Below, piece after piece: positions 9,725 to 21,230 of a DNA stretch of 64,000 bases (position 1 is its first letter; every line of letters starts with the position of its first letter). Source of the stretch: Escarpia spicata. Its lineage: Eukaryota; Annelida; Polychaeta; Sabellida; Siboglinidae. Made by a program: the position numbers and the translations under genes. Location of the stretch: NCBI GenBank assembly GCA_963995525.1, contig OZ023213.1, positions 48,723,925 through 48,787,924 of the forward strand. The letters run 5' to 3'. The notes beneath the pieces are model-generated. The model ran no database searches and was not told the DNA's origin. It saw nothing but the letters and a program-made list of their open reading frames with translations.

Positions 9725-12535
9725 ACAGGGAGACCTGTCTGAACTTATTGACCCTCATATAATAGGTATAACCGAATCCTGGACCACCACCGATATATCA
9801 GATGCTGAATTGGGACTGACAGGATATGTAATGTTTAGAAAAGATAGAATAGGAAGAAAGGGAGTTGGGGTTATTTTATAAATTAAAGAATCTATTCAGG
9901 CTTATGAAATAAAATTAGAAAGAGAAGCAGATTGCGAAGAAGCTGTTTGGTGTAACATAGTTACAGGAAACTCAACGTTAACAGTTGGGTTAGTTTATCG
10001 AAGTCCAAACATAAGCATAGAAGAGAATGAAAAAATACAAAACGCTATAAGGGAAGTAAGCAAACGGGACTGTATTATTATGGGGGATTTTAACCATGGG
10101 CATATACAATGGAAATCTCTACAGAGTATGGGGAGAGAGGACCACAAGTTTTTAGTTTTAGTTCAAGATACATTCCTTTCTCAACATGTGCTAGAACCAA
10201 CCAGGGGTGAGAATGTGTTAGACATAGTTTTGTCCTCACAGAATGAATTAGTTGACAATGTCAAGATATGTGAGCCACTGGGGAGTAGCGATCACAACCA
10301 GAAACATTTTACCATCAAAGTAAAATCAGAAAGGAATAGCAAAAAGCAGTATAGGAGAAATTTCCACAAAGGAAGGTATAAGGACATGAGGAAATATTTA
10401 GCAAAGATAGACTGGAATACGACACTGAAAAATAAGACGGCAACATAATGCTAGAATATATTAAAGAGTGAAATTAAGTGCATAATCGATAAATTTGTAC
10501 CCTTAAAAAAACAAGGAAAACGGTCCAAAAAGAAACACTTATCGAAAGAAGCCATTAGAAAAATTAAGTATAAACAAATGATGTGGAAGATTAGATGTAC
10601 TGGAAACGATGAAGACTACAACAATTATAAAGAAGCACTTAACCAAGCTACAGCTGAAATTAGAAATTCAAAGAGAAGCTGCTATGAACAACAATTAGCT
10701 AGTAATATAAAACATGACAGCAAGAGTTCTTATGCGTATGTTCGAAGCAAACAGAAAGTTCAAGATAAGGTCGGTCCTCTAGAAGATAGTGCTGGAAATA
10801 TAATATTAGAGGGATTCATAATGGCAGAAGACCTGAATGAGTACTTTAGTTCAGTGTTTACCAGGGAAGATATTAGTTCACTGCCAATACCAGAGGCTAA
10901 GTTCAAGGGGGCAGATTCAGACTATTTAGGACAATTAATTGTAACCCCGGAAATGGTAGCGAACAAAATAAGGGCTGTGAAGGATAATAAATCACCTGGA
11001 GTGGATGGTATTCCACCCAAACTACTATTGGTAATTGTAGAACAAATTAGCATACCACTTGCAACAGTTTTCAACTTGTCATTAGAAGAGGGAGTGGTTC
11101 CTTTAGAATGGAAAGAAGCAAACATTATACCGTTATTCAAAAAAGGTTTGAGAAACAAGTCAGATAACTATAGACCAGTGAGTTTAACATCAGTGATTTG
11201 TATATTATTAGAAAGACTAATTAAAGATCACATGGTGGATTTTCTTGTTAAACAAAACTTGATAAACCCATCTCAACATGGTTTTTTTAAAGCGAGGTCA
11301 TGCTTAACAAATATGTTATGTTTTTTGGAAGACATCACTAAGTGGGTAGATGAGGGATCACCAGTAGATATCGTCTACTTAGATTTTCAAAAAGCTTTTG
11401 ACAAAGTACCACATCAAAGATTACTGCTTAAACTAAAGGCCCATGGCATAGGAAATGGTATAATAAACTGGATAGAACAATGGCTGATTGACAGAAGACA
11501 ACGTGTAGTAGTTGATGGGGAGGCTTCAAACTGGAAATCGGTATTGAGTGGGGTACCACAGGGATCAGTATTAGGTCCTATATTATTCTTAATATACATC
11601 AACGATTTGGATGATGAAATAACAAGCAAGGTGTTGAAATTTGCGGATGATACAAAAGTGTTTAGAAGGATTAAAAGTGATGGAGATAGACAGCATTTAC
11701 AAGATGATCTTGACAGGTTGATCAAATGGTCTGAAAAGTGGCAAATGATGTTCAATTTTGGGAAATGTAAATGCCTCCACATAGGACATGGGAACGAAGA
11801 AGTAGAATATACAATGGGGGGTACTGTACTATGTACTACTGTAAAAGAAAAGGACTTAGGGTTAACCGTTAGTGCTGATATGAAGATTTCAGAGCAGTGC
11901 GGAATTGCAGCTTCAAAGGGAAATCAAATCCTTGGATTAATTAGGCGAAACATAACGTATAAGGAAAAAGAGCTAATAATACCGCTGTACAAAACAATAG
12001 TTAGGCCTCATTTAGAATATTGTATTCAAGCGTGGAGGCCATATCGCAGGAAGGACATATATATGCTAGAAAGAGTGCAGAGGAGAGCAATAAAATGATA
12101 CCAAATCTGAGGGATCTTAGTTACGAAATACGCCTAAAAAAATGCGGTTTAACAACACTAGAGACCAGGAGATTGAGAGGAGATCAGATAGAAGTGTTTA
12201 AAATATTGAAGGGTTATGAAAATATTGATAGAAATATGTTTTTCTCAGTTAAGAAAGATAGAAGGACTAGAGGACATGATCTTGCATTAGCAAAGGAGCA
12301 GAGTAGATTGGATATAAGAAAGTTTTCATTTTCACAAAGGACTGTAAATGAATGGAACAGATTACCTGCTGATTGTGTGGGTGCTATTAGCGTGAATATG
12401 TTTAAAAATAAAATTGACACATACCTCAGACGGGCGGCATACACATAGATAAAAGGGTCGGACTCTCGATAAGCCAAGGGCTTCCTTGTCCACCTGCTAC
12501 CTAGAGTTAATTCTCTGGGTGGCAATCTTGTTAAA
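9725..12535 (+). pseudogene. Nearly full LINE ORF2 (CR1-like), 5' truncated
   Basis: The endonuclease begins at IIGITESW (about 9755), with MGDFNH at about 10080 and SSDHN near 10285. The RT spans 10578-12098 (506 aa): KSPGVDGIPPKLL near 10995, SDNYRPVSLTSV near 11160, SQHGFFKARSCLTN near 11270, IVYLDFQKAFDKVP near 11370, SGVPQGSVLGPILF near 11545, catalytic KFADDTKVF near 11638, and a C-terminal LEYCIQAW motif. Stops at 9879, 10446 and 10452, and a frame change near 12095, disable it; the C-terminus continues to 12446. Compared with other LINEs here it is little decayed, so it is a recent arrival inside the Polinton core. Confidence 0.92.
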
Positions 12536-12613
12536 TCTTCTTAAACTTGTTTGTTTTCGTGCGAGCGCGAGCGTTTCGGCACAATCACGTGACCTTAATG
12601 TTCAACGTGTTCT

Positions 12614-12620
12614 TATATAA
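12614..12620 (+). promoter_or_regulatory. TATA box upstream of the zinc-finger cassette
   Basis: TATATAA lies 45 bases before the ATG at 12665, a normal distance for a short leader. It is downstream of the LINE 3' end, so it belongs to the Polinton rather than the LINE. Confidence 0.5.
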
Positions 12621-12664
12621 GGCCGTGGAGACGATCTGCTTGTCATTCGTATCACGACGACAGT

Positions 12665-14381
12665 ATGGCTAACTTCAATCGTCTTGGATTCTCCTATGCA
12701 GAGCCGGCCAGAGGGCCGCAGCCCATTGTTTATACCGTGGCGGGATTGACCCGTATAACCTACGGGGAGGCCTTCCCCCCGCTACCGTCGCCGGTAGTGG
12801 GGGGACCAACCCCGGCGCCTGCAGCGGCGACGATGCCAGAACCACCATTTGCCCCGGCACCAGCGCAATCACCAGTCCGGGTGGTAAGTGTTTATTAATA
12901 TTATTATTATTATATTTCAAAATGTTTTCGTGTGTATAATTATCTAGCATTAATACAGTAATGAAAACACGACGTCTAATAAAAATCATTCGTACATTTA
13001 GAACGTCGACTGTGGGACTCTGCCGGTGGAATATCCCGTGGCTACCATGGCGCCCGCCCCGGCGAGACAACTACCACCCCCTCCCGAGCAGGCTTTCAGT
13101 GTCCAGTATGTAAGACCCATTTCACACGGCGCGACTATTGGAAGCGGCATTGTACGTGGCAGTTGCGGCCGACCGAAAAGGACTGCCGAGGAGGCCCAAC
13201 TGGATGCGATTGTCGTGAGTTAAACTTTATATTGCGTTATTATACACTTTCGCCTAAAACGGCGGTTCCTAACTTCTTCCTACCAAAACGACGGTTCCTT
13301 ATGTACTTCCCGTCAACAAAAATGGTTTCCCACACATTCCTGCTAAAAAGGCAGATCCCTATGACCATGTATTTCCTATCAATCCAGTATCCGTGAGAGT
13401 GTATCTTCTGTTATTTTATTGTACAAGTTTCACCGTTTCAGTAGTGTCATTCAACATCCGGGTGTTTTTCTATGTTGGCGTAACTAAAATGTGGTGTTAT
13501 AATAAGACGTAGTATTTGGTCGTCAGTTTGCAACAACCCTAATACCAACATAGCTAATACTCTTTTTCTATTTTACTATATTAGTGGTCAACTCTACAAA
13601 TTCGTCGTTTATTGTTCAAACTGATATTATATCTTTTTTCGTACTGTAGTGTTTAAATTCGTGTTTCTTCTGAAAAAACGTCGGATCCAAGAATAATACT
13701 AAAAACCATAACCTGGCATCAGAAACTGAAAACGGATACAAATAAATATTATGCTTGATTATGATCATTTCTCTGTATCTTTTATATTTCACATGCAATA
13801 ACTTATAAGTATAACCTATATATTATACGCTATAAAAAATATTAAAAAATAAATGTTCATGAAATTAATTTGACTCAAATGAATAAAGACTGGTTGACTA
13901 TTTTGTTAGACGCACATCTTAAAGTAGCCGACTTGACATCCGAACAATTGTGTGTTTACTAGCTAAAATGATGGCTCCCACATACTTCTTGTCGACATAT
14001 TGCCTCCATATTCATACATACTTGTCGTCTTCCTGTCGGATTTTGGTCACCGTTCTTTTGGTCACATGTTTTCCTTATCATAGAGTCTGTAATATTTAAT
14101 TATTCTTCTAGAAATTCATCAATGGGCCTTTAACCCCAAAGATGCAACCAACCCCGACAGCCACGGCGACAGTGCAGGCGTCTCCAACAGCCACCGAGAC
14201 AGCGCCGGCGACCTCATCAGCCAACCCGACAGCGCCGGCCCCGACTATCCCATTTCCGAAGCGACAGTTTACATGTTGTATATGCAATAGCACCTTCACG
14301 CGGGATTGGTATCGTCACATAAAGCAGGGGTGGTGCCAAAGAAAGAAACGCAGCAGCGGCAGGAGCATATTAAAGAGATAA
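12665..14381 (+). CDS. Spliced Pro/Ala/Thr-rich zinc-finger protein of the Polinton (three-exon model, frame conflict in exon 2)
   Basis: Exon 1, 12665-12883, starts with ATG and ends at donor GTG|GTAAGT. Exon 2, 13002-13214, runs from ATTTAG to GTC|GTGAGT. Exon 3, 14112-14381, starts after TTCTTCTAG and ends at TAA. All three join in phase 0 to give a Pro/Ala/Thr-rich protein ending in a C-x2-C-x10-H-x5-C finger (FTCCICNSTFTRDWYRH). In exon 2 an unmistakable finger, FQCPVCKTHFTRRDYWKRH (13091-13150), lies in a different frame from the phase-0 reading. Using an alternative acceptor at CTTTCAG|TGT (13100) would read it, but then the exit phase no longer fits exon 3. Either one base was lost or gained, or splicing is alternative. 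Function unknown; a DNA-binding role is inferred only from the fingers. Confidence 0.55.
13215..14111. other. AT-rich intron-like stretch of the finger cassette
   Basis: No conserved frame seen. It contains several imperfect repeats of a CCTACCAAAACGACGGTTCC-like motif at 13250-13390 and is bounded by a plausible donor and acceptor. Confidence 0.45.
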
Positions 14382-14546
14382 TGGTATTTTTTAATATTTC
14401 AGGTGCTGCTACAAATGTCGTCTCTTTATGTTTAGTATACCATTATTAAAAGGCCACTTGTATTTATTTTCACGTGCTTTTATAAAGCCCATCATCTCTT
14501 TATGTTTTGTACACCATTTTTAAAAGTCAACTTGTGTTTATTTCAG

Positions 14547-15145
14547 CGCCAAGAAAAGGTGCGCATTGCTGGTTTTGATGTTGCTGACAGTGTCCCAACA
14601 ACCTCTGCGCCCCCTACGTCGGTGACAAAGGCACTACGGTGAGTATTCTTTGAAGATATCGGGTATTATCACCGACCACATCTGTATTTAGTGTACATGT
14701 CAACTGAAGAAATTGACTACCGCGTCATAAAAGACAACTTTTCTCCCGTTTAGTTTTATGTACCTTTATTGCAGTGTTTTTGTGGGTTTAATTAGTTGAA
14801 CATTTTAATTACATGTTTTATTACTTTTATTAACTTAATTAACGTAATCTAACAAAACATTTTCTACCCTCAACAAAAGGAAAATTATCTTATGAATTAC
14901 TATTGGACAATAAACTTCTATTGTATTGTATTGTAAAAAAACATATATTATTGTAGAAATCGCGAAAACGCCGCCAGTCACCGTCATTGGGTGTGACGTC
15001 ATCACCGGCTTCATCACCGACATCTTCACCATCACCGAAGCGACCGACACCTGCAGCCTCTCCGTTGCCACCTGCAGCTTCTTCATTGCAACACGATCCA
15101 CTAGTACCACCGGAGGTGGTCGATTTTGTACCTGATAATTGTTAA
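14547..15145 (+). CDS. Two further candidate exons of the finger cassette
   Basis: A first exon (14547-14638) lies between TATTTCAG and CG|GTGAGT and is open in one frame (RQEKVRIAGFDVADS). A second (14957-15145) follows ATTATTGTAG and encodes a basic start (KSRKRRQSPS), a Ser/Pro-rich stretch and a stop at 15143. The phases do not match (the first ends in phase 2, the second reads best from phase 0), so the join is unresolved or broken. They sit directly upstream of PolB. No known domain is visible. Confidence 0.4.
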
Positions 15146-15257
15146 ATTGTTATAGAGTCAGTGGTCGGCTATTCGCACGCATTATCGTAGGGGGCCCGTC
15201 CAGAGAACCTACAATATTCGATTAACAGTTACGGACACAACCTTGTTACACCAAACA

Positions 15258-18200
15258 TTGTAGAACATTTTCGATGAACAGACTACCGGGTTGAAAATTA
15301 ACTTAAGCTTCGGGTTTATTTTATATAACCAGAAAACAAAAGAACATCGTTTTTTTAATTCTTCTAAAAAAAATTCCGGTAGGTTTCTGGGCATGCCCCC
15401 TTTAATTACTAATGCAGATGAGTTTCAATCGTTTTTAAATTCCTTTGATGAGAAAGACATTTTAAGTTGGGCTAATATGCAGAGGCCCGATTCTCAGTGG
15501 ATATGTCGTTTGGTTACCAACGTTACTTTCTTTATAAACATCATACCTGATCACCCTCTAGATACTGGCAGTGTAGTGCTTCCCGAGTATATTCTCACAA
15601 ATAAAGGTTTAAATTCGTTGACCTGTGATTGGTTCCTACAGGGCTGTCCTCCTTATAAAGATCGTCTTTGTTTTTCCCGTGCTCTCGCTCTAAGTCGGGG
15701 AGCTGATATTCGTAATATTGAGCTACACGTTGAAGTCTTGTATAACATGTACCAAGAGGTCATAAACGATGCCCCGTCTATGAAGCAGTTCCCTGGCTTT
15801 AAGTTAAGTGATCTGTATGACATTAAAACACTTTTCCATATCAATATAGCTGTTTATGAATTGCTCGATCATCACGACGACGAGAACTTGGTAGTGCCAT
15901 TTACTGAGACGTTCACCTTGTAAATTATCCGATACTTTAAATTTGAATCTTCCCGAAACACATACACACGGTCTTTCAAATGTATCAAATGTGACAAACT
16001 TTGGCATACAGAATGTTCCTTAAAAAGGCATCAACAAGGTTGCGAAGTGGAGGTCAAGAGAATTTTCCCTAGTGGTATTTTTCATGTTCAGGAAACCGTT
16101 TTTCAGAAACTTGATGAGTTGGGTATTGACATCGAAGAAAAATACCGGTGTTATCCGTTTCGGGCCACTTTTGATTTTGAATCTTATTTTGATACGGCCA
16201 ACTTACCGGTAAATACTCCAAAGGTCGAGTGGTTGGCTCGACACGAAATACTTAGCGTTAGTGTATCATCCAGTGTTCCCGGGTACAAGCAACCACGCTG
16301 TTTTATTAGCGAGGGTGATTCAAGCCAACTAGTCGACCGTTTTCTAAATTATCTTTACGAAATTAGCGACACCGCTTCCGAAATTCTGACAACACGTTAT
16401 CAGTTTGTTTTTGATGAATTAAACCATCAACTAAAAGATACTCAATCACCAGAGGCTAGAATGCTCGAACCTGACTTAGACGAAATTCTAGATGACTGGT
16501 CAGCTTTACCTATTATCTCCCAAGAACAAATTTCAAAATTAATTGGTGTGCTTCACGGATTTCTTGAAGATATACCCGTCATTGGTTTTAATTCCGGAAA
16601 ATACGATTTGAACGCCATTAAAAATATATCACCTCACACTTCCTGACAACCGACGTAAGTGACGAGACGGACGATACAACACAGAACAAATCTATAAACT
16701 CCATGTTGGTAGTAATGCGTCATACTAATGTTATGTGTTTAAAAACAGCATCTTTGAAATTTTTGGATATTATAAATTATTTGGCCACCGGATTTAGTTA
16801 CGATAAATTTCTGAAAGCGTACGGATGTATCCAAACTAACGGTTACTTTCCCTACGAGTGGGTTACTTCGTTAACTAAACTCGACTGTGAATCACTTACT
16901 CGAAAGGAAGATTTTCACAGTGATTTGAAAAACGAAGATATTTCTGACGAAAATAACGCGTACTGCGAAAAAATTTGGCGCGATCACGATATGAAAACTT
17001 TTCGTGATTCTCTTATTTGGTACAACAATAGAGATGTCGTCCTTTCCTAGAAGCTATAAAAACAGTTCTCTTTTTACAAATTGCGCCACATTGATATGTT
17101 TAAAGATGGTATTAGCGTTCCCGGTCTAACCATGAAATTTTTTGTTTTACACATTACCACGTGACATTTATTTCAGTCTGTTTAATCAAAAAGATTCGGA
17201 TTTACACGATATGTTAAGAAAGCCATCGTAGGGGGCCCGTCCATAATATATAATCGCCATCACGAAGTCGACGTTACACGGCTTCGTGAATCGGAAAGGG
17301 GCGACTCAACTCTCCCCTGTCGTTCCATTGTCAGCTACGACGCGAATGCATTATACCTTTGGGCTCTTTCACAAGGTATGCCCACCGGATGTTATATGCG
17401 TCGTAGCCGAGAAAATCATTTCAGACCGAAAACATCGCGTGTTTATGGAAAGATGGGGCTTGAATTGTTAGAATGGGTAGCTCACGAGAAGAATACATTA
17501 ATAAGGCGTCAATTTAACGGAGAAGAGAAACGCATTGGGGATCGTAGACTTCCCGTTGACGGACGGTGTGCCCAAACTCGCACCATTTATAAATTTCACG
17601 GTTGCTATTTTCATGGTTGTCCTTGTAACGTGGAGCACACCAACTCTATCAACCGGAAGTCTATGACCGATCTTCTATCAGAAACTATAAAGAATACTAC
17701 GTATTTGCGTAAATATGCCGAGGTCGTCGAAATGTGGGAACGTCAGTGGAAAGAAATTCGGAAAAATTCAGAAATAAGACATTTTCTAAATTAAAAATTT
17801 CCTCACCGTAACCTGGAAAATGACCTAAGATAAAGTTTTGCAAAATGTAGTAGAGTAGAGCATGGTAGAGTGCAACATTTTTGTTCCAGATCATCTTGTA
17901 GATTATTTTGGTGAAATGCAACCTATTTTCAAAAACATTTACATTACCCGTGACGACATCGGCCCCTACATGCGAGCTTACGCTGAAGAGCACAATATAT
18001 TATCTACTCCTCGGTGTACCCTGGTGACTTCGTATTTTGGTAAACAAATTCTTTTAGATACACCTTTGTTGAAATGGTATTTGAAACACGGAGTGATCGT
18101 ATCTCAAGTTTATCAAGTTTTAGAATACGTGTTTCAAACATTTCGCCAATGCCATCTCGAATGAACGCCGCGAAGGTGACGCGCACACGGACAAGGCCAT

Positions 18201-19043
18201 TACAGGCGATACAATTAAACTTCTTGGGAATAGTGGCTGCGGAAAATGTATAACAAATAAGGATCTCCACATAAATATTATATTTTGTAATAGTAAAACG
18301 GCGAGCCGAGGAATTAACAGTCATCGTTTTCGCCAGCTAGACCCAATTACGGAATCCGTATACCAATTAACAATGAACAAGAAATCCATTAAATACGATC
18401 TCCCTCTTCAAATTGGTTTTATGGTTTACCAGTATGCAACATATAGAATGCTGGAATTTTTTTACGATTTCATAGATTATTACGTAGAGCGCCCTCTCTT
18501 CCAATATTGCGAGATGGATACGGATTCCGCATATTTAAGTCTAGCTTTTTCTTGTTTAGACGATTGTGTTACCACTGATAAACGAAAAGAATACTTTATA
18601 AACTTGTCCCAGTGGTTTCCTACTGTTTGTTGTGACGCGCACGCGTCCGATTACATCACTTGTTGGATGGAAGGGAAATAATGGGTCCCTTCGGAATCGT
18701 GTTGTACTGTGCGTGCACGTCACGACAAAAGGACACCTGGCCTGTTCAAGATCGAATACGAAGGTAGAGGTTTTATCGGCTTGTGTAGCAAAACATATTA
18801 TTGTTTTGGTGACACGGATAAATTCAGCACGAAAGGTCTAAATAAGAGACACAAAGAAATTGACAAAGACACATTTTTGGAAGAATTCAAAACCAAGGAG
18901 AGTGGAATTTGGAAAAATCGAGGGTTTCGAGTGAAGAATGCTTCATTTTTTACTTATATTCAAGAACGTTCTGCACTAACTTATTTGTATTCCAAACGAC
19001 CGGTACAAGCCGATGGAATCTCTAACTCTCCTTGTCTCGTATA
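15258..19043 (+). pseudogene. polB: Protein-primed family B DNA polymerase of the Polinton, broken
   Basis: This would replicate the element's linear genome by protein priming. In order: an N-terminal domain (15291-15920, DRLCFSRALALSRG near 15660), a C2HC finger (FKCIKCDKLWHTEC, about 15978), exonuclease motifs (FDFESYF about 16180, NSGKYDL about 16592, YNNRDVV about 17021), the GGPSIIYNR box (about 17228), polymerase motif A (SYDANALYL, about 17333), motif B region (LLGNSGCGK, about 18222), motif C (EMDTDSAYL, about 18512) and the RTPGLFKIE box (about 18728). Breaks: TAA at 15921, frame change near 16630, frame change and TAG near 17045, TGA near 17161, further changes near 17800 and 18160, and TAA at 18679. 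It is clearly a pseudogene, with most family motifs still readable. Confidence 0.93.
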
Positions 19044-19571
19044 ATAGACACACCAGTAAATCTTTTCGTGAGCTCCCTTCCCCGTGTATCATTCGGTATT
19101 GGTGTAACATATAGTCTTATTTTAACATGTAGTCTTGGTGTAACCGTGATCAGGTATGATGTTTATCGACCACTGACTCCTACTTGTCGATTATTAAAGA
19201 CTGTAAATTTCACATTTCACATTTACTGTTACGTACACTCGAGAGATAGCAGGGTAATATCCGGTCTTAATATAGCCGTGATGAACTATTGTGTTTATCG
19301 ACTCCTATCTTGTCAATTGTTAAAGAGTGTATCGATACACACATAGGTCATTTTTGCATCATCATCATCATATATGATATATCATCAGGTTTCTATTTTA
19401 TGTAGGACACTTATGAAATATATACGAAGTATTTTGTATACTTAAATTGCTGCAGAAGTCGTGATAATAAACACCTAGTGTAGCATACTGTCTAACAATG
19501 ACTGTGTAACATTCGGGGTCGATTTGTATATAGTTGAGGTTAACAAAGTTTTCTAATAGTGACATCTACCT
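19044..19571. other. Non-coding spacer after PolB
   Basis: No conserved frame. It contains two related segments (about 19140-19210 and 19265-19330, both with TGTTTATCGA and a following TTRTTAAAGA) that look like a diverged duplication. Confidence 0.4.
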
Positions 19572-19770
19572 ACCTGAACGTAACACTCGTGATCAGACGA
19601 ACATTGTATAACGCTGTACCTGAACGTAACACTCGTGATCAGACGAACATTGTATAACGCTGTACCTGAACGTAACACTCGTGATCAGGCGAACATTGTA
19701 TAACGCTGTACCTGAACGTAACACTCGTGATCAGACGAACATTGTATAATGCTGTACCTGAATAGTAACG
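19572..19770 (+). repeat. 46-bp tandem repeat, four copies plus a partial
   Basis: The unit starts ACCTGAACGTAACACTCGTG and ends ATTGTATAACGCTGT. Copies start at 19572, 19618, 19664, 19710 and (partial) 19756 and are almost identical. The unit contains the palindrome TGATCA. There are no spacers, so it is not a CRISPR. Confidence 0.92.
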
Positions 19771-19780
19771 GACACGATGA

Positions 19781-20008
19781 ATGCTCGTAGGGTTGCCACC
19801 GCGCCACGTCAAGTTCCGTAGATTCATGAATACAAATTGTGTAGAACGGACTCATAATTCCAAGAGACTTCAAAGTTCTCTGTCTAACGTTTTCGATCAA
19901 TACTGTGTCGCTTATCTCATGTATCACTGTCGTGGCTTGTCGTTGAAGGCTTTCGTGAAAGGTTTCGGCACTGATCTAGTAGCAAACGATTGTTGTGTAT
20001 TTGATTAG
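19781..20008 (+). pseudogene. C-terminal fragment of an adenain-like cysteine protease (second copy)
   Basis: A 5'-truncated duplicate of the protease at 25288. It keeps the GLPPRHVKF segment that follows the acidic region, the LQSSLSNVFDQYC box with the nucleophile Cys, and a full C-terminus (GFGTDLVAND). In the box, Gln-Tyr-Cys is kept but the usual Cys-Gly before it reads Phe-Asp. The His-containing N-terminal third is missing. It is out of place between PolB and the ATPase, whereas the other copy sits at the expected end of the capsid cluster. Confidence 0.75.
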
Positions 20009-20552
20009 TTTAAACAATTGAGATAAGGAATATGTTACGGCATTATGTTTACTTTCGCTACTGTTTCGCTATTGACAACTAGGTTATCGTAGGACCGATG
20101 GCGTTCGTTCGAACCTATGGCGCGGTGTTCAGACACTCGTAAGCTCAAAACCTCTGCCGCGGTGTTAATTCACCTGTAAGTCGGCCCATACGGGCCAATG
20201 GCGTGGTCGTAATGACCTGTAAGCTCACGACCTCTGCCGCTGTGTTAATTCACCTGTAAGTCATGTCACATTAAGCACTTGCCTTCAGTTAATAAAATAC
20301 GGTTTCGTGTGTGATATCACACACACACATGTATATGCTAACAATGTGTAAGTTTGGTTCTTGCAACTCGTTGATCTAAGTTTGATTGATGTAAGTGGCT
20401 AGTCGAAGACTTGCACTTGTTGAAGGTGACCTGTAAATACGTCTGTGATGTATATGAATAACATGTGCAAACCTAATCTTGTGTCATTTTGTTCATAGTA
20501 TATGTAGTATAAGTACCGTGGATCCTAGTCCCTTTCATCATTTGCGTAAAGT
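20009..20552. other. Spacer with an 80-bp duplication
   Basis: At 20095-20262 two copies of an approximately 80-base unit share CCTCTGCCGC and TAATTCACCTGTAAGTC (starting 20151 and 20231). The rest (20280-20552) is AT-rich with a short CA run and no frame. The ATPase start follows. Confidence 0.6.
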
Positions 20553-20849
20553 GTGGACACGAGACTAGTTCAACCGTTCACCTATATCGTCGTCGGGCCG
20601 ACGGGCTGTGGTAAAACGACGTTTGTTGTCTCTTTACTACGTCATTCTGCCAAACTCGTAAATTCACCGCCCGAAACGTATCCGGGTCGAATAAAGTACA
20701 TCCAAGAAGCTTTCAAAGACACAACGTCCTTACCACACGAGTATTTGTTCGTTGACCTCAAACAGACCACACCGGAACAATTGCGCCTGCGTACTAATAT
20801 CGTACCGGAACCAAACAAATTTCAGTACGCCTACCTTCCGAATATCTAA
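20553..20849 (+). pseudogene. Genome-packaging ATPase (A32/FtsK-like) with large internal deletion
   Basis: The family pumps DNA into the capsid. The Walker A loop is intact (VVGPTGCGKTTF, residues 12-23). Shortly afterwards, at SPPETYPG (residues 37-44), the protein jumps to the C-terminal part (EYLFVDLKQTTPEQLRLRTNI). Family members are usually well over 200 aa; this frame has 98. The missing middle would hold Walker B and the sensor motifs, so the product cannot hydrolyse ATP normally. There is no frameshift at the junction, so the deletion is in frame. It opens the packed morphogenesis cluster. Confidence 0.85.
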
Positions 20850-20881
20850 ATAGAAACACGACGTGACGCTCTTCCTTCGTC

Positions 20882-21230
20882 ATGTCGGCACGAGTGAAGA
20901 GAAACGCGTTGTGCCTTTGTATCCTCGCTAAAGCGGATCGTGCTTTAGCCAGAGCCATCATCGACACGGGAAAACCTGATCTGGTACACAGAGTGCGAGT
21001 GTGCACATAACATATTAAAAGGGAACGTACCACTAAAGAAGGATCACAAGACTAAACTGCGTCGGCTCAAGTAGAACCTCAGTACCTTGGTCATCAGGAA
21101 AACCGGTCTTCATAAGAAGAAACGTATTCTTCAGAAAGGTGATTTCCTTGCGGCCCTATTAGCTCCCTTGGCTACGTCCCTTCTAGCCCCGTTCGTGCAA
21201 AGTTATTGCAGTCGTGACTACACGGAATGA
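20882..21230 (+). pseudogene. Small conserved basic protein of Polintons (KGxFLxALLAP type)
   Basis: It starts MSARVKRNALCL, then a helical part (ADRALARAIIDTGKPDLVHRV). TAA at 21008 is reached after a frame change, and the rest lies in another frame: ILKGNVPLKKD near 21012, a TAG at 21072, then a Lys-rich segment and QKGDFLAALLAP near 21138 with a hydrophobic tail. I recognise this N-terminal helix plus C-terminal KGxFLxxLLxP layout from other Polintons; a virion or membrane-active role is inferred only. Its stop overlaps the next start as ATGA (21227-21230). Confidence 0.65.

Noticed and set aside
19572..19770. Possible CRISPR-like array
   Set aside because: Units are head to tail with no spacers, and the context is an animal genome.
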